From Myrmaecium sp. VS I D KN 1 (Eukaryota; Ascomycota; Dothideomycetes; Valsariales; Valsariaceae), in the NCBI GenBank assembly GCA_019775845.1, contig JADQAV010000063.1, positions 81,463 through 145,462 on the forward strand: a stretch of DNA of 64,000 bases. Reading direction: 5' to 3'. Shown here piece by piece: positions 20,343 to 30,196 of this stretch (positions within the stretch are counted from its first letter, which is position 1; each line of letters starts with the position of its first letter). The notes beneath the pieces are model-generated. The model ran no database searches, was not told the DNA's origin, and worked only from the letters and a program-made list of their open reading frames with translations. The position numbers were made by a program, and so were the translations under genes.

Positions 20343-21191
20343 TGGTTTAAACGGTTGGGATTGCTGGGATGTACTTGTTGGTTTTCTTGCCTTACCTGGC
20401 CTTTCTGATTGTTTGGTTTGATGTGAGGATGGACAACAGCGAAGTCAGTGATGAGGGCGAGGTGAGAGGGAAGTGCGTTGCTGTTCTATTTATTCTTGCG
20501 GCGCGCGTTTGACATTGTTGTTACGTCGGGACTGTGAGTTGAGCTGGACAATGTTAGTTCTGCTGAAACGTTCATTCACATGGATGGTGCCCCTTTTCAT
20601 CTGGCTTCTTCTTGTTCTTCATCTTCTGGATGGAGCTCACCATGTTTGGTCGTAAGGAAAGTCTCACTTTCTCGAGGGTTGTGAGAGGGAGTAATGCAAT
20701 CCTAAAAGATCCTCTTGTCACACGAAGCACCAGTCGATGAACAACGAGAGACCAATGTGTTCTAAGCTATGTGAATGGCGAACTCTACTATAACATTCTA
20801 CCACCTCACCATCAATCAGTCGCATATATTCGCAACGTGCGGTTCAATGACCCTAAGGATCCATACGATACGTCCTTGCACATTATATCTACGTCAACTA
20901 CAATACATAGTCAAGCACTGCATGCATAAAATGGCAGAATATGAATGCGTCTTAACACGAAAGGATAAGATCAGAAAAGAAAAAAGAAAAGGAGTACGTA
21001 TGTACACATACACTGGGTAAATCAATATATATTTCACTTCCCCCTTCGCATTCTCTCTCTCTCTCCAGAAAAAAGAGAGCGGAAAGATTCGAAAAAGCCA
21101 TAAATAGATCCAGCTCTACTGAACCCGGCACACCCGTTCACCGTCGGTCAGTCTAAAGTAAAAAGGCCAAAGAATCCCTCCAAGAAAGGTT
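20343..21191. other. intergenic
   Basis: Promoter of the 20342 gene, then AT-rich sequence including a short CT run at 21053-21064. No gene seen. Confidence 0.5.
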
Positions 21192-21690
21192 CTACCGTGA
21201 GTCCGGGCTTCTTTCCTCCTCTTGTCCTCCTTTTGGTCCATCCTCTTGATCCCGCAGCTCTAACCCCTCCCTGATCCCCTCCCACCGCTCACCCCACACC
21301 CCTCTTTCCCNNTTTCCCCCCCCCCCCCCCCCCACAAAAAAGTCTCTCAAAGCGCCCTCTTCCCACACCCTCCCCATCCATCCCCCCGGCCAACTTCTCC
21401 AACCCCATCCCCTCCACGCGCCAAGCCTGCCAGCCAGGCCGAACCTTTGAAGGGGCGGCGGACGACTCGCCGTCAGCCTCGGCTTTATACGCCCCCATGG
21501 CGAGGCGGAAGGGTGGGTAGAAAGCTATTCGGCCCCGGTGAACGGCAGGGATAATGGGTCAGGAAAATGATGAGCAGTGAAGATAACGTTGGTTGCTTCC
21601 GCGAAAAAGAATGAGTAGGTGGGTACCTGGTCGGTTAGTGGGGAGATGTCCTGCAGGAGAGAAAAGAAGCAAGAGAAGGAGAGATGGCAT
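21192..21690 (-). CDS. small conserved-looking protein, two exons, interrupted by assembly ambiguity
   Basis: Exon 1, 21690-21627, begins MPSLLLLLLFSPAG. The intron 21525-21626 (102 nt; GTACCC donor, CCTGACCC branch, AATAG acceptor) joins in phase 1 to an exon encoding AFYPPFRLAMGAYKAEAD and on to WQAWRVEGMGLEKL. That frame then runs into a poly-G run on this strand (poly-C on +, 21316-21333) with two N bases, and stops. A second frame beyond the run continues with coding character (GERWEGIREGLELRDQED) to a stop at 21192. The likely reading is one protein of ~145 residues whose frame is broken by mis-sized homopolymer or unknown bases. I do not recognise the family. No restored sequence is offered. 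Confidence 0.45.
21311..21333. other. two unknown bases next to a poly-C run
   Basis: NN at 21311-21312, three T, then about 18 C. Homopolymer length here is unreliable. Confidence 0.95.
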
Positions 21691-22256
21691 ACTTATGCCA
21701 CGACCTCTAATCACCAGCACCATCATCACCATTGTGACATGATAATCCTGTATATTACAGTACCTATTCACACAAATCCGCAACCATCCGCTTTCCCCTC
21801 ATCTTCGTCCTCGACCAGTTGTACATGTACAACACCCGCCCCGGACGTCAGCTCATGCGTCCTGGTTCCGGCTTGGCGTGACCCACATCCATCCATCCAT
21901 CCATCCATACGGTACATTAGTACATCTAGGCTGTTCGCTAGCCAGACCTTTCCCCCATAAATTGCATGGACTGGTATGGCATTTTGTATTTGTGCGGTTG
22001 CAGGGGAGGTACCGACTTCTACATATATATGTACATACATATCAATGCGGTGTGGTGTCGTACAAGTAAGCTATTCAATCTAGTATTCTATACCTCACAG
22101 AAACCGACAAAAGGGGAAAAGCTAGAACTAAGCGCCGGCCGCCCGCCCATAGGTCGGTTCGTCAGCCTTGTCGGCCCATTCTGCACGACAGGATCCACCA
22201 GGTGGTTTGTCCATCCAACTGCATCCCAACCGTCCCAAGGAGAGAGCAGACAAAAC
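21691..22256. other. intergenic with ATCC microsatellite
   Basis: A short (ATCC)n run lies at 21887-21909 and alternating TA/TG sequence at 22020-22045. No gene seen. Confidence 0.5.
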
Positions 22257-23553
22257 TCAACTCGGCGTCTTCACAACATGCGTGTTGTTGTTGTTAGCAC
22301 TCACACCGCGGTCACGGCCATGATCACCCGTTACCTTTCCCCCCTCGTCACCCTGCCTTTGCTGCTGCTGCACAAGCCCCCCTCCCATCCCTCCCCCCAA
22401 CCACCGCGCCCACGCACCCACACGCACGCCCTCAAAATCATCCACCGCGATCAAACCCGCGCCCTCGCGCAGCAGCACGCTCCACATCTCATCCCTTAGG
22501 ACGCGCGGCCCGCGCGGCGTTCCCCAGTAGCGCGACAGCGTCAGGCCCCGCGCCCGCGCCTGGCCCAGCTGCCGCCGGAGGATGGCGACGTCGGCGGCGC
22601 CGAGGGCGGCGTGCATCAGCTCGCTCCGCGGGAGGCGGAGGGCTTTGGCCAGGTGCGCCGAGGCCATGAGGGAGTTGGAGGGGTTGTAGGTGTAGCGCAT
22701 GAGGTGCTTCGGCAGCGGGATTGGGGTTTTGGCTAGCTGCGGCATCGCCTGCTCGGTGTGCGGGAAGGTGGTTCGCGGGTCGTCTGGCGTCTCGAGGGCG
22801 TGGAGGGGCGCGTCGAAGAACAGGTCCCGCGGTAGCGGGAGCGCGGTGATGTGTTCCAGCGCGACGTTGCCGGAGAGGATGATGGTGAGGGGGCCGGGAA
22901 TGAGATGCGTGCCGTTGAAGGTGGTCAAATAGGATTGCCGCCGTAGCCGCTTCAATTGCGCGGCGAGGATGGGGATGATCGAGTCGGCCGGGTCGCGGGT
23001 GTCGATGAGGAGCGTGAGGCTTTGCGAGGGCCGGACGCGGAAGACGCCTTCTCTCGGCCCAGACCTGTGCTGGGAGCTACCCTGGTTAACCTGCTCCAGA
23101 AGTTCGTACAGAGGCTCCAGGTACATCCCGCGCAAGGTCTTGCCGGGCGAAATCGTCCACGGCTGGTGAGCCACGTAGAGTTCCTGGTCGCGGAGGAAGA
23201 CGTCGGCTTCGATGCTGATGCAGCCCAATGCCAGCGCCGCGTACAGCGGGGTGTGCCGCCAGTAATCGTTGTGCGAGTGGCATATCTGCGGGACGGCGTC
23301 GCGAAGGGTGCTTGGTGCGTACACCGGCGGTTGGAACGTCCGATACCGTGGCCCGTCTGGGCGGACCGGACGCGGATAGGGAAAGCTGCGGATACCGAAG
23401 ATGCTTTCGAGGATGCTGTGCAGGTCTTCGTCAGCGTACGTCCGGGGGAGGACGAAGGAGGAAAGCGGTGATGACCCACGACATAGATAAGGCGATGGTG
23501 AGGAGCAACGAGATGACGAAGCAGAGCTGGATGAGTCGGGCCAGGAGCCTCAT
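22257..23553 (-). CDS. AIM6: AIM6-like protein (PLC/GDPD-fold), N-terminus in a second frame
   Basis: The main frame (stop at 22257) contains CHSHNDYWRHTPLYAAL, ALGCISIEADVFL and LYVAHQ, the conserved start of the AIM6 family, whose fold is related to glycerophosphodiester/phosphoinositide phosphodiesterases; His/Asn/Asp and Glu/Asp positions match its metal site. Upstream coding (DEDLHSILESIFGIRSFPYP) continues without an ATG to a stop near 23551. An ATG at 23553 in another frame encodes a perfect N-terminal membrane helix (RLIQLCFVISLLLTIALS), as expected for AIM6, but runs into a stop within 40 codons. Joining them needs a frame change; I found no canonical intron that does it. Either an unusual splice or a sequence indel is present. 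The C-terminus ends in a low-complexity, Gly/Gln/Asn-rich tail. Confidence 0.75.
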
Positions 23554-24657
23554 GGGGGTGAGCCGTGGCTTGGGTATCTCGGTGCGGTTAGAAGAAGGTC
23601 ACGGAAGTGATCAGAATATCCAAACCTACCACACCGGGGAATCTGCCATACTCGAATCGGCTCCTGAGATCCGGGTGCAGTGTCGCTTGTTGCTTCTCTG
23701 TGACTCCAGACTCCAACTCGCCATCATCACGGTCCATCTCGCGCCCAGAGAAGTTTTTCGTTTTTGTTGTTGAAGCGGAGTATTCGAGGAAGTCAGATGT
23801 TGTCTTGTGCGAACGAGGTACGAGTAGGTGTGGGCGACAGAGATATGTGGGGCGGGCAGTGAGTGAGTATCCTCCCGCACCTGCAGGTACAACGAAGACA
23901 CCCAGAGGGTGGAGATACGGAAGGCTGTATCCACTTGCCATTGACGGCACCCATATTCCTCCTACCCGCCTTAGGTAAGAGGGTCTATACGGACGACCGT
24001 GGGGATCATTTAGAGGAAGTCCTGCATCATCATATATATATGCAAGTTAGTAGGTACAGTATAGAGGCACTGTATGCACAGCACAGCACGCACTCAAAAG
24101 ATATGCATACAGCACAGGCATACCTCCTCTCCCTAAGGAAGGTACACGGCTAGCCCTTCCTCACCTCCCCTCATAAGGGAAACCCACCGCACCAGCGCCT
24201 TCCACCGTAATCGCTATGATAAAGTGCGCAACTCTCAAAAAAAACAGCCATGTGCATAGCCCATCTCCTTCCTTCCAACACACACAGTTGCGAAAAAAGT
24301 ATACGTGGTGCGTACATCGTTTGTCCAAGCACATACCTAAGTAGCTCGCTGGCAGCCACCGAGCCCGCTCCAAGAGTGACAGCGACCACGACATCACTCC
24401 CCTTCGAACAAACAAACAAACATAGTGGGAAGATCATAGGTACTTACTTATCCACATGTCTCCCGCTGCTTTTGCTGCACCACATTTCCTTCACCTACTA
24501 GTACTCTATCATCACAACACACTCCACGGGAGTCCCTACACGTTTTCATTTAACCCTCTCTACCGAGCCGTGGAAGTGGCAACTGAACGTAACGTGCTTG
24601 AGCAAAAAGCAAAGAAACAAGAACTACTACAAGAGAAGAAAAGAGAAAAGAAAAAAG
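23554..24657. other. intergenic between divergent genes, 1.1 kb
   Basis: Promoters of AIM6 (-) and the 24658 gene (+). Short frames on both strands at 23590-23980 lack coding character. The part nearest 24658 is A-rich (24598-24657). Confidence 0.45.
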
Positions 24658-25071
24658 ATGACAACAACCCTCCACCACCTCCGCCTGCTCACCAACCTAA
24701 CCACCGCCTCCCTAGCGCCATCACCATCCTTCACCACTACCATGGCTACCATCACATCCCCACCAATCCAGCCCCAGGCGCCCTACCCCTACCCCCACCC
24801 CCACCTCTCCTCCCACACCAACACCAACATCCCCTTCATCCTTAGCCTAACCTTCAGCCTCCTAGCCGCCGCCATTGGGCTGGGAATCGGGTACCGCATC
24901 CTGCAGATCCGGCATGCGAGGGATAGATTTAGGTCTGGATCCCCGCGGCGATGGCCCGGGTACCGGGTACGGAAGCAGCTGCAGCAGCAGCAGCAGGAGG
25001 AGGAGGTTGTTGGGGCGCGGCCTGGTCGGTGGTTGAGTGGGGAGGCGAGTTTGAGGGGGAGGGGTGTGTAG
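24658..25071 (+). CDS. small single-pass membrane protein
   Basis: 137 residues. The ATG at 24658 follows a purine-rich leader (AAAAAAGATG). About 55 residues of Thr/Pro/His-rich sequence (SPPIQPQAPYPYPHPH) precede one helix at ~58-82 (IPFILSLTFSLLAAAIGLGI). It is followed by YRILQIRHARDRF, a basic Arg/Gln tail (WPGYRVRKQLQQQQQ) and a short Gly-rich end. Architecture as in the other small membrane proteins of this segment; function unknown. The coding strand changes from C-rich to G-rich after ~24870. Confidence 0.6.
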   Translation: MTTTLHHLRLLTNLTTASLAPSPSFTTTMATITSPPIQPQAPYPYPHPHLSSHTNTNIPFILSLTFSLLAAAIGLGIGYRILQIRHARDRFRSGSPRRWPGYRVRKQLQQQQQEEEVVGARPGRWLSGEASLRGRGV

Positions 25072-25740
25072 AAGATCTGGAGGAGGAACTGGTGATAGAG
25101 GAGGAAGGGACGGGGAGGAGAAGGGCTTTTGGTTCCTGATGGCTTTGGATCTACAAGATTCGTGCATGATCTTGGTCGGTGGGACTCTAGGGGAGAGAAG
25201 AAGAGGGGCGACGGAAGAAGGAGCGAAAGTAGAGCGTTGCGAAGAGCGTTGCGAAGAGCGTTACGTTCGAGAATGCCACGTGCGTAAGCAAGAGAAGTTG
25301 TTCGTTACTCATGTATGTACGTGACACCGTATGTGTGAGCAGATCATCCATCGTCCTCTTTCTGATCGAATGCCACAGTTATCAAAGAGCACCTTCTGTT
25401 CTGGCCCTGTGCTTGTAGAACCAGCCGGAAAGTAAAACATGTTGCTCTGTGTCCATTTTTCCCTCAGGATCAAGGCCGTCGGAAACCGTTGAAGTGGCTG
25501 CCCGTTTCAAGCCAGTATAATCGTCATCAGTCGTTTCCATCGTTGCCACCAATTGCAAGTATCTTTTCCATTCTTCCGCTTTTCGTGGAATCGTTCAGCG
25601 TTCGCGAGTTTCCAGAAAACAACAGCGGGCAAGATGACTGTATGAGAAGAGACGGGAGAATGTCAGCGCACATGATCCAGAAGGAAATATTTCAGATCGT
25701 GCTCAGATCAGAGGCCTCACAATTCGCACCGGGAACAAGT
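25072..25740. other. intergenic between convergent genes
   Basis: 3' flanks of the 24658 gene (+) and the 25741 gene (-). A short imperfect duplication of GTTGCGAAGAGC occurs at ~25236-25262. No gene seen. Confidence 0.45.
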
Positions 25741-26223
25741 TTAACAAGCACCAGAACCACTGGGCTGTGCAGACGATTTAGTAACCGCAGCGGGCGGAGC
25801 CTTACACAAGCGCGCAGGCATCGACTCCGCCGACGCGTTCACCTCCACCGTCTGCTTGATCTGGCCGTCCGTCTGCCGAGCGACGTGCGTAGCGTCAAGA
25901 GGTACAAAGCCATTCTCCGGGTCGGCGGCCGCACGAGTGGAGCGACGCGCCGCACGCTTCACGCGGAACCAGTTGCGGAGGCGATAGTACAGCCGCTCTG
26001 CGTCCGGCTGGACGAAGAAGACGTAGAGCGTGCTCAGGAAGAAGAAGCCGACGCCGGCGCAGAACAGGCTCACGACGACCTTGAACGTAGTGCTGCTGGT
26101 GACGCTGTTGCCGTTGTTGTAGTCGGGGTTGCGGTGATAGAGGGAGGAGCGTGCGTTATTGGTAGCGACGTCGTAGGTGGAACCGTTGGCGATCATGTAG
26201 GACAGTGAAGCTTTGAGAGGCAT
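25741..26223 (-). CDS. small single-pass membrane protein
   Basis: 160 residues, ATG at 26223. A hydrophilic N-terminus (~48 residues with possible N-glycosylation sites, for example NGST) precedes one helix at ~50-72 (VVVSLFCAGVGFFFLSTLYV). Next come a Tyr/Arg-rich juxtamembrane segment (DAERLYYRLRNWFRVKRAARR) and a polar tail. The frame is open upstream of 26223 for many codons with more hydrophobic sequence, so an alternative start is possible. Compositionally less extreme than its neighbours, and the juxtamembrane part looks ordered. Function unknown. Confidence 0.6.
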   Translation of the reverse strand: MPLKASLSYMIANGSTYDVATNNARSSLYHRNPDYNNGNSVTSSTTFKVVVSLFCAGVGFFFLSTLYVFFVQPDAERLYYRLRNWFRVKRAARRSTRAAADPENGFVPLDATHVARQTDGQIKQTVEVNASAESMPARLCKAPPAAVTKSSAQPSGSGAC

Positions 26224-27380
26224 GATGCGAGTGAAGAAGTCTGGAAGCTGAAGTGAAAGATGGAGAAGAGGAATAACAGGAAGGAGAAGGAAGATAGAAA
26301 GAAGGAGGAAGGGAAGAAGGTCGGAACGTTGGAAACTGAAAGCTCGAAGAAGGTCGTGCGGGTGTAAGAAGCGAAAGACGAAGCTCCAGACGGTGCCGAA
26401 GACGCGTGACCTTAGCCGACGAAGCGTTATCGAAGCACACCCATCGGTTTCCAGTTGTCCTGCAGGATGTCGTCTGATGGCGACGGCAACACTGACTAAG
26501 CTGCAGTCGAAATCACATCCCCACCCCCCGAGCGAAAGTCCTGTTCGGTTCGACGCCGTTCTCGGGAGCGGAGCCTGAGCACCAGGGTGATTGTCAAGAA
26601 TAACAAGGCAAAGGACGAGAATATCGCAGCCAGGATCAAAAATATTCTCGACGTAGCGGTCAAGGCACCCATGCTGATTACCGATGCGGTCCCTTACCGG
26701 ACGGACTGAGGACGTGAGCAGGGACGCGGAAAGAGATGGTGATCCTAAGCGATGCTTGAGAATAGAAGACTGTCTATGCGCATGAAGGCGGATCAATGGC
26801 TTGGAAACAGGAACTTAAGAGAGTGAATGAAGACGGATCGTTCACATATACGACGGAGCACCTACATACATCCTTAAGTACATATGTAAGAATCCCGTCT
26901 CTGCTCCATCTTTACGAGCAATAATGGAAGGATCACTGGGTTAGGTCAACGTAGAAGGCACGATACTTACCTACCCTACCTTCCTTACAACAGTATCTTG
27001 AGGTAGGTACATGCAATGCCCCTACATACTCAAAGAGAAAGAAACGCCCGTTGTGGTAAATCGTAAAGTATGTACTAGTGCCTTGTGTACGTGTACATAC
27101 GGTAAGGCACTCAACTCGTGCTCATGCCTTTTCTCACTTGCCTCTACCTTGCTTCTCATGTAAGACGGGACAGGGACGATCCACCAGCGCACACATCGTA
27201 TTGCCTACCTAGTAGGTACTTACTACCTACTTGAGATACCATACCAAGTACAGGTAGTACGTTGTGACCTCTACAACAGGATCCCCAAACTGGAAGGGCC
27301 AACCTTGCAACATGCCAACATGCATCGGAAAGGACTATGTAGGTAGGTACTGCACAGAAGGCCTCACGACCCTTTCCCCC
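26224..27380. other. intergenic with TACC/GGTA-rich island
   Basis: Promoter of the 26223 gene on the left. From ~26860 to 27350 the sequence is crowded with TACCTA, GGTAGG and TACATA elements on both strands, including a palindrome TACCTAGTAGGTA near 27208. No gene seen. Confidence 0.6.
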
Positions 27381-29628
27381 TCAATTGTCTCCAGCAGGGT
27401 CCTCCACATCCTCCTCCTCAGCCGCCTCATCTTCATCAGCAAACCTAACAGACCGAGACGTAGGTGGACCCGAAAGAATCTGAGGAATCGCCGACCTACG
27501 TCTGCGATCCCGACGCTCCGAGTCCGCGCGTGCGCTCGCCGCGCCCCGGAGCCCTTGCGTAGGCGACGACGACCCGCCGGTCGGACTGAAGCTCGGCGAA
27601 GGCTTCTCGTACATGGACTGAGGCCTCGTGGGCGTGGAGGCCTGCGCGCTTTTCGACCGCGTATGCGATCCGGGTGGGAGCGGACGCTGCAGGCCACCCG
27701 GGCCAGTGCCAGTGCCCGGGGAAGAGTTGAACCGGCTGTGTGAGCTGGGCGAATCGGAACCTGAAGCCTCGCGGATCGGTAACAGAACTTGGAGCGGGCC
27801 TCGCTTGCTTCTGAGGGAGGGTGGTGAGCCCGGGACGACCAGGCTGGGCCGGCGGCCGATTCCGGGCGGCTGTGCTGGGATCGGGCTTTCGCCGAGGGCG
27901 CCGGTGGAGAGGGGAAGGGACGGCGATGGCAAAGCCGTGGAGAAGCCCGCCTCCTTAGCCGCTTGGTGTTTGGCGTCCAGTGCAGCAGCTCTGTCTTTGG
28001 TTGTGGGCTCCTGGAAGTATCCTCCCGGGGGCGGCAGGTCTTGCTTTTGTGCAGGTTCAGTAGACTTCTTCTCGGGGCTGGCTGGAAGCAGCTTCTTCGC
28101 GTCAAGTATCCTCTCTCTGATCCTGCATCGCTCTTCTGCAATCCTAGCCTCAGCGCTCACGCCAGCCTTCTTCTTCAATTCCGCTTCTTTCGCCTCTCTC
28201 GCCTCTCTCGCCTCTCTCGCCTTCCTTGATTGTTCCACCTCTTTCTTCAACACCGCCTCTTTCCTTTTGCGATCGGCGATCTTCTCTCGGTGCCTCTCAT
28301 GCTCCAGATCGCTTACCTTCTCCACGACAAGTAGATCCCCCATGTTGGCACCTCTGGCCCTCACCATGCGGATAACATCCGCAAAATTGGACGCGTCCAG
28401 CTTTGTTTCGGGCACAGTCGGTCCATTTCTCGCATCTCCGCCATAGTATGCAATGGCCAATCCCGTATCCATCCACCTGATCTTCACTTCACCCATTTCA
28501 GCTTTTGGTAGTCCCAACTGTCTGGCAAGGTAGGCAAGGAACGGGGTCCACGACATCTCGATCACGAGACGAAGAACCTTTTGCTCATGCTTGTTCCTGT
28601 CTACGTGTGCGCGGATGTAGAAACTCTGAGCGATCTGGTCCGGCTCAGAAGACGTCGAGCTATTCTTGCGGTGGTCGGTCTCGCCATGTGCGTTGTCCTG
28701 TAGCGTCAAATTGCAATCGTCCGCGGCTTGTGTATTATCGGGCACCGAGCGGAGCGTTCCAACGGTGAACTGATCTCTTTGAAACCGCGCCGGCTGCCGG
28801 CTGGGCGGGATCAAATCGTTCTGTTTCTCAGGCAAGCTGTTAACGGGTAGCCGGTCAACTGAACCCGTTCGCCTTTGTGGCACCGGGGAAGCACCAGCAT
28901 AAAGATCATCATTAAATCCGGCTGCTCTCTCCTGTGGAGGAGGGGTTGAGGTAAAGACGTCGTCGCCGATGGCCGCGAAGCTAGAGCCGAGTGAGTTGGT
29001 GACTTCTGATGTCTCAACGGTTTCCTTATGATGCCCTAGACGGTTCGGTGGGCGATCAACGCTGAGCGCATGTGCCGCCGAAGCTGTGCGCGGTGTAGAG
29101 AGCGGCTGGGCGCTAGGGGGTGAGGAAAGTAGCTGCGGTGTATAGGCTGGGGGTGGTGTCAAAGGGTGAACAGCTCCAGAAATCGGAGCTCTCGCGACAG
29201 CCTCAATTTTGCAGGCTTCGTTAGCTTTTGAAGGCTGCTCCGCGAAAAAGGGGAACTGCACGGCCTCGGAGGATCCCGTTTCGTCGAAAGCGGTGCTGCG
29301 TCTAGTAAGTCCTGTCAGGATGGTATGAGTAGATGAAGAGGCCAGCTCACTTTGTCACAGGACTTCCACGCCTCGTCCTGACCGGCATGTCATTCGCAGC
29401 AATTCGATTGAGCCTGCTTGGCATACAGCGGGATTCCAGACGTCGCTCACCGGAGACTGGATAGTTCTGCATAGGAGTTCCCCCTCGCTTGGCGCCTTCG
29501 AAACCGTCCATCTCGTGAAGAAGCTGTGATTTTGTCTCAAACAACTGATCCTTGAGCTCTGGAGCTTCCCAAGCTTTATGGGCAAGGGGAACGCAGGTTT
29601 GCTCAGCAGTGTGAGCTGGTCGGTCCAT
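27381..29628 (-). CDS. coiled-coil scaffold-like protein with a ubiquitin-like/PB1-type domain
   Basis: Exons 29628-29351 and 29301-27381; the 49-nt intron has a GTGAGC donor and a CTTACTAG acceptor and joins in phase 2, giving 732 residues. The long N-terminal region is disordered and Pro/Ser-rich. Around residues 315-415 is a compact beta/alpha segment (RLVIEMSWTPFLAYLARQLG, EVKIRWMDTGLAIAYYGG, FADVIRMVRA, DLLVVEK) that looks like a PB1 or ubiquitin-like fold. Immediately after it is a charged coiled coil (HREKIADRKRKEAVLKKEVE, with three tandem A-R-E units). The C-terminal ~250 residues are Ser/Pro-rich with many SP sites and an acidic end (DEDEAAEEEDVED). Role unknown; PB1-type folds usually mediate pairwise protein assembly. 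Confidence 0.8.
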
Positions 29629-30196
29629 ATTTAGTGAAAATGGCAAACCTCTACAGGCTTCGAGCAGTGTCATCGTGGTACCAGAGCGTCGCGGCTACGG
29701 AAAGGCCAATGATGTGGATGAGTTGTGACAAGCGTGGGCGGGAATGCGGGATATGGTCGGGACCAACGTCAAACGAAAACGTAAAACCCATAGGGTTGCC
29801 CACGGCCGAACGTCAAGTCATGACGACACAATAATACACAAGCGAACGAAAAAGCTCATCATGAAACTGTTCAAGTTCAAAGAGCGGTAGTATGTGAGAG
29901 AAGAATCAAGAGGACCAACATTCGAGAGATATACACAAGACTGAACATGAAGGAATATCACTCACAGTTACAGTTAGTTATTAGGGAAATCCCAATAATG
30001 CTGTAAAGCGGGCGTGTTAGTCACTCAAGCAGTGTATGCAGTAGTGTTCCACAAAGTTGCTACGCAATGCCACGATTCAATATCTCCACCACAATCAGAT
30101 CTGTAGTATGCGCAGTCCATGTACACCATTCAATCACAGACCCTTCCAATCCGCTGGATGATGGTCAGACACTCGTTGGCGAGATCATCTGCTCTC
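29629..30196. other. intergenic between two minus-strand genes
   Basis: Promoter of the 29628 gene and 3' flank of the TRP-type channel gene. AT-rich near 29820-30060. No gene seen. Confidence 0.5.
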
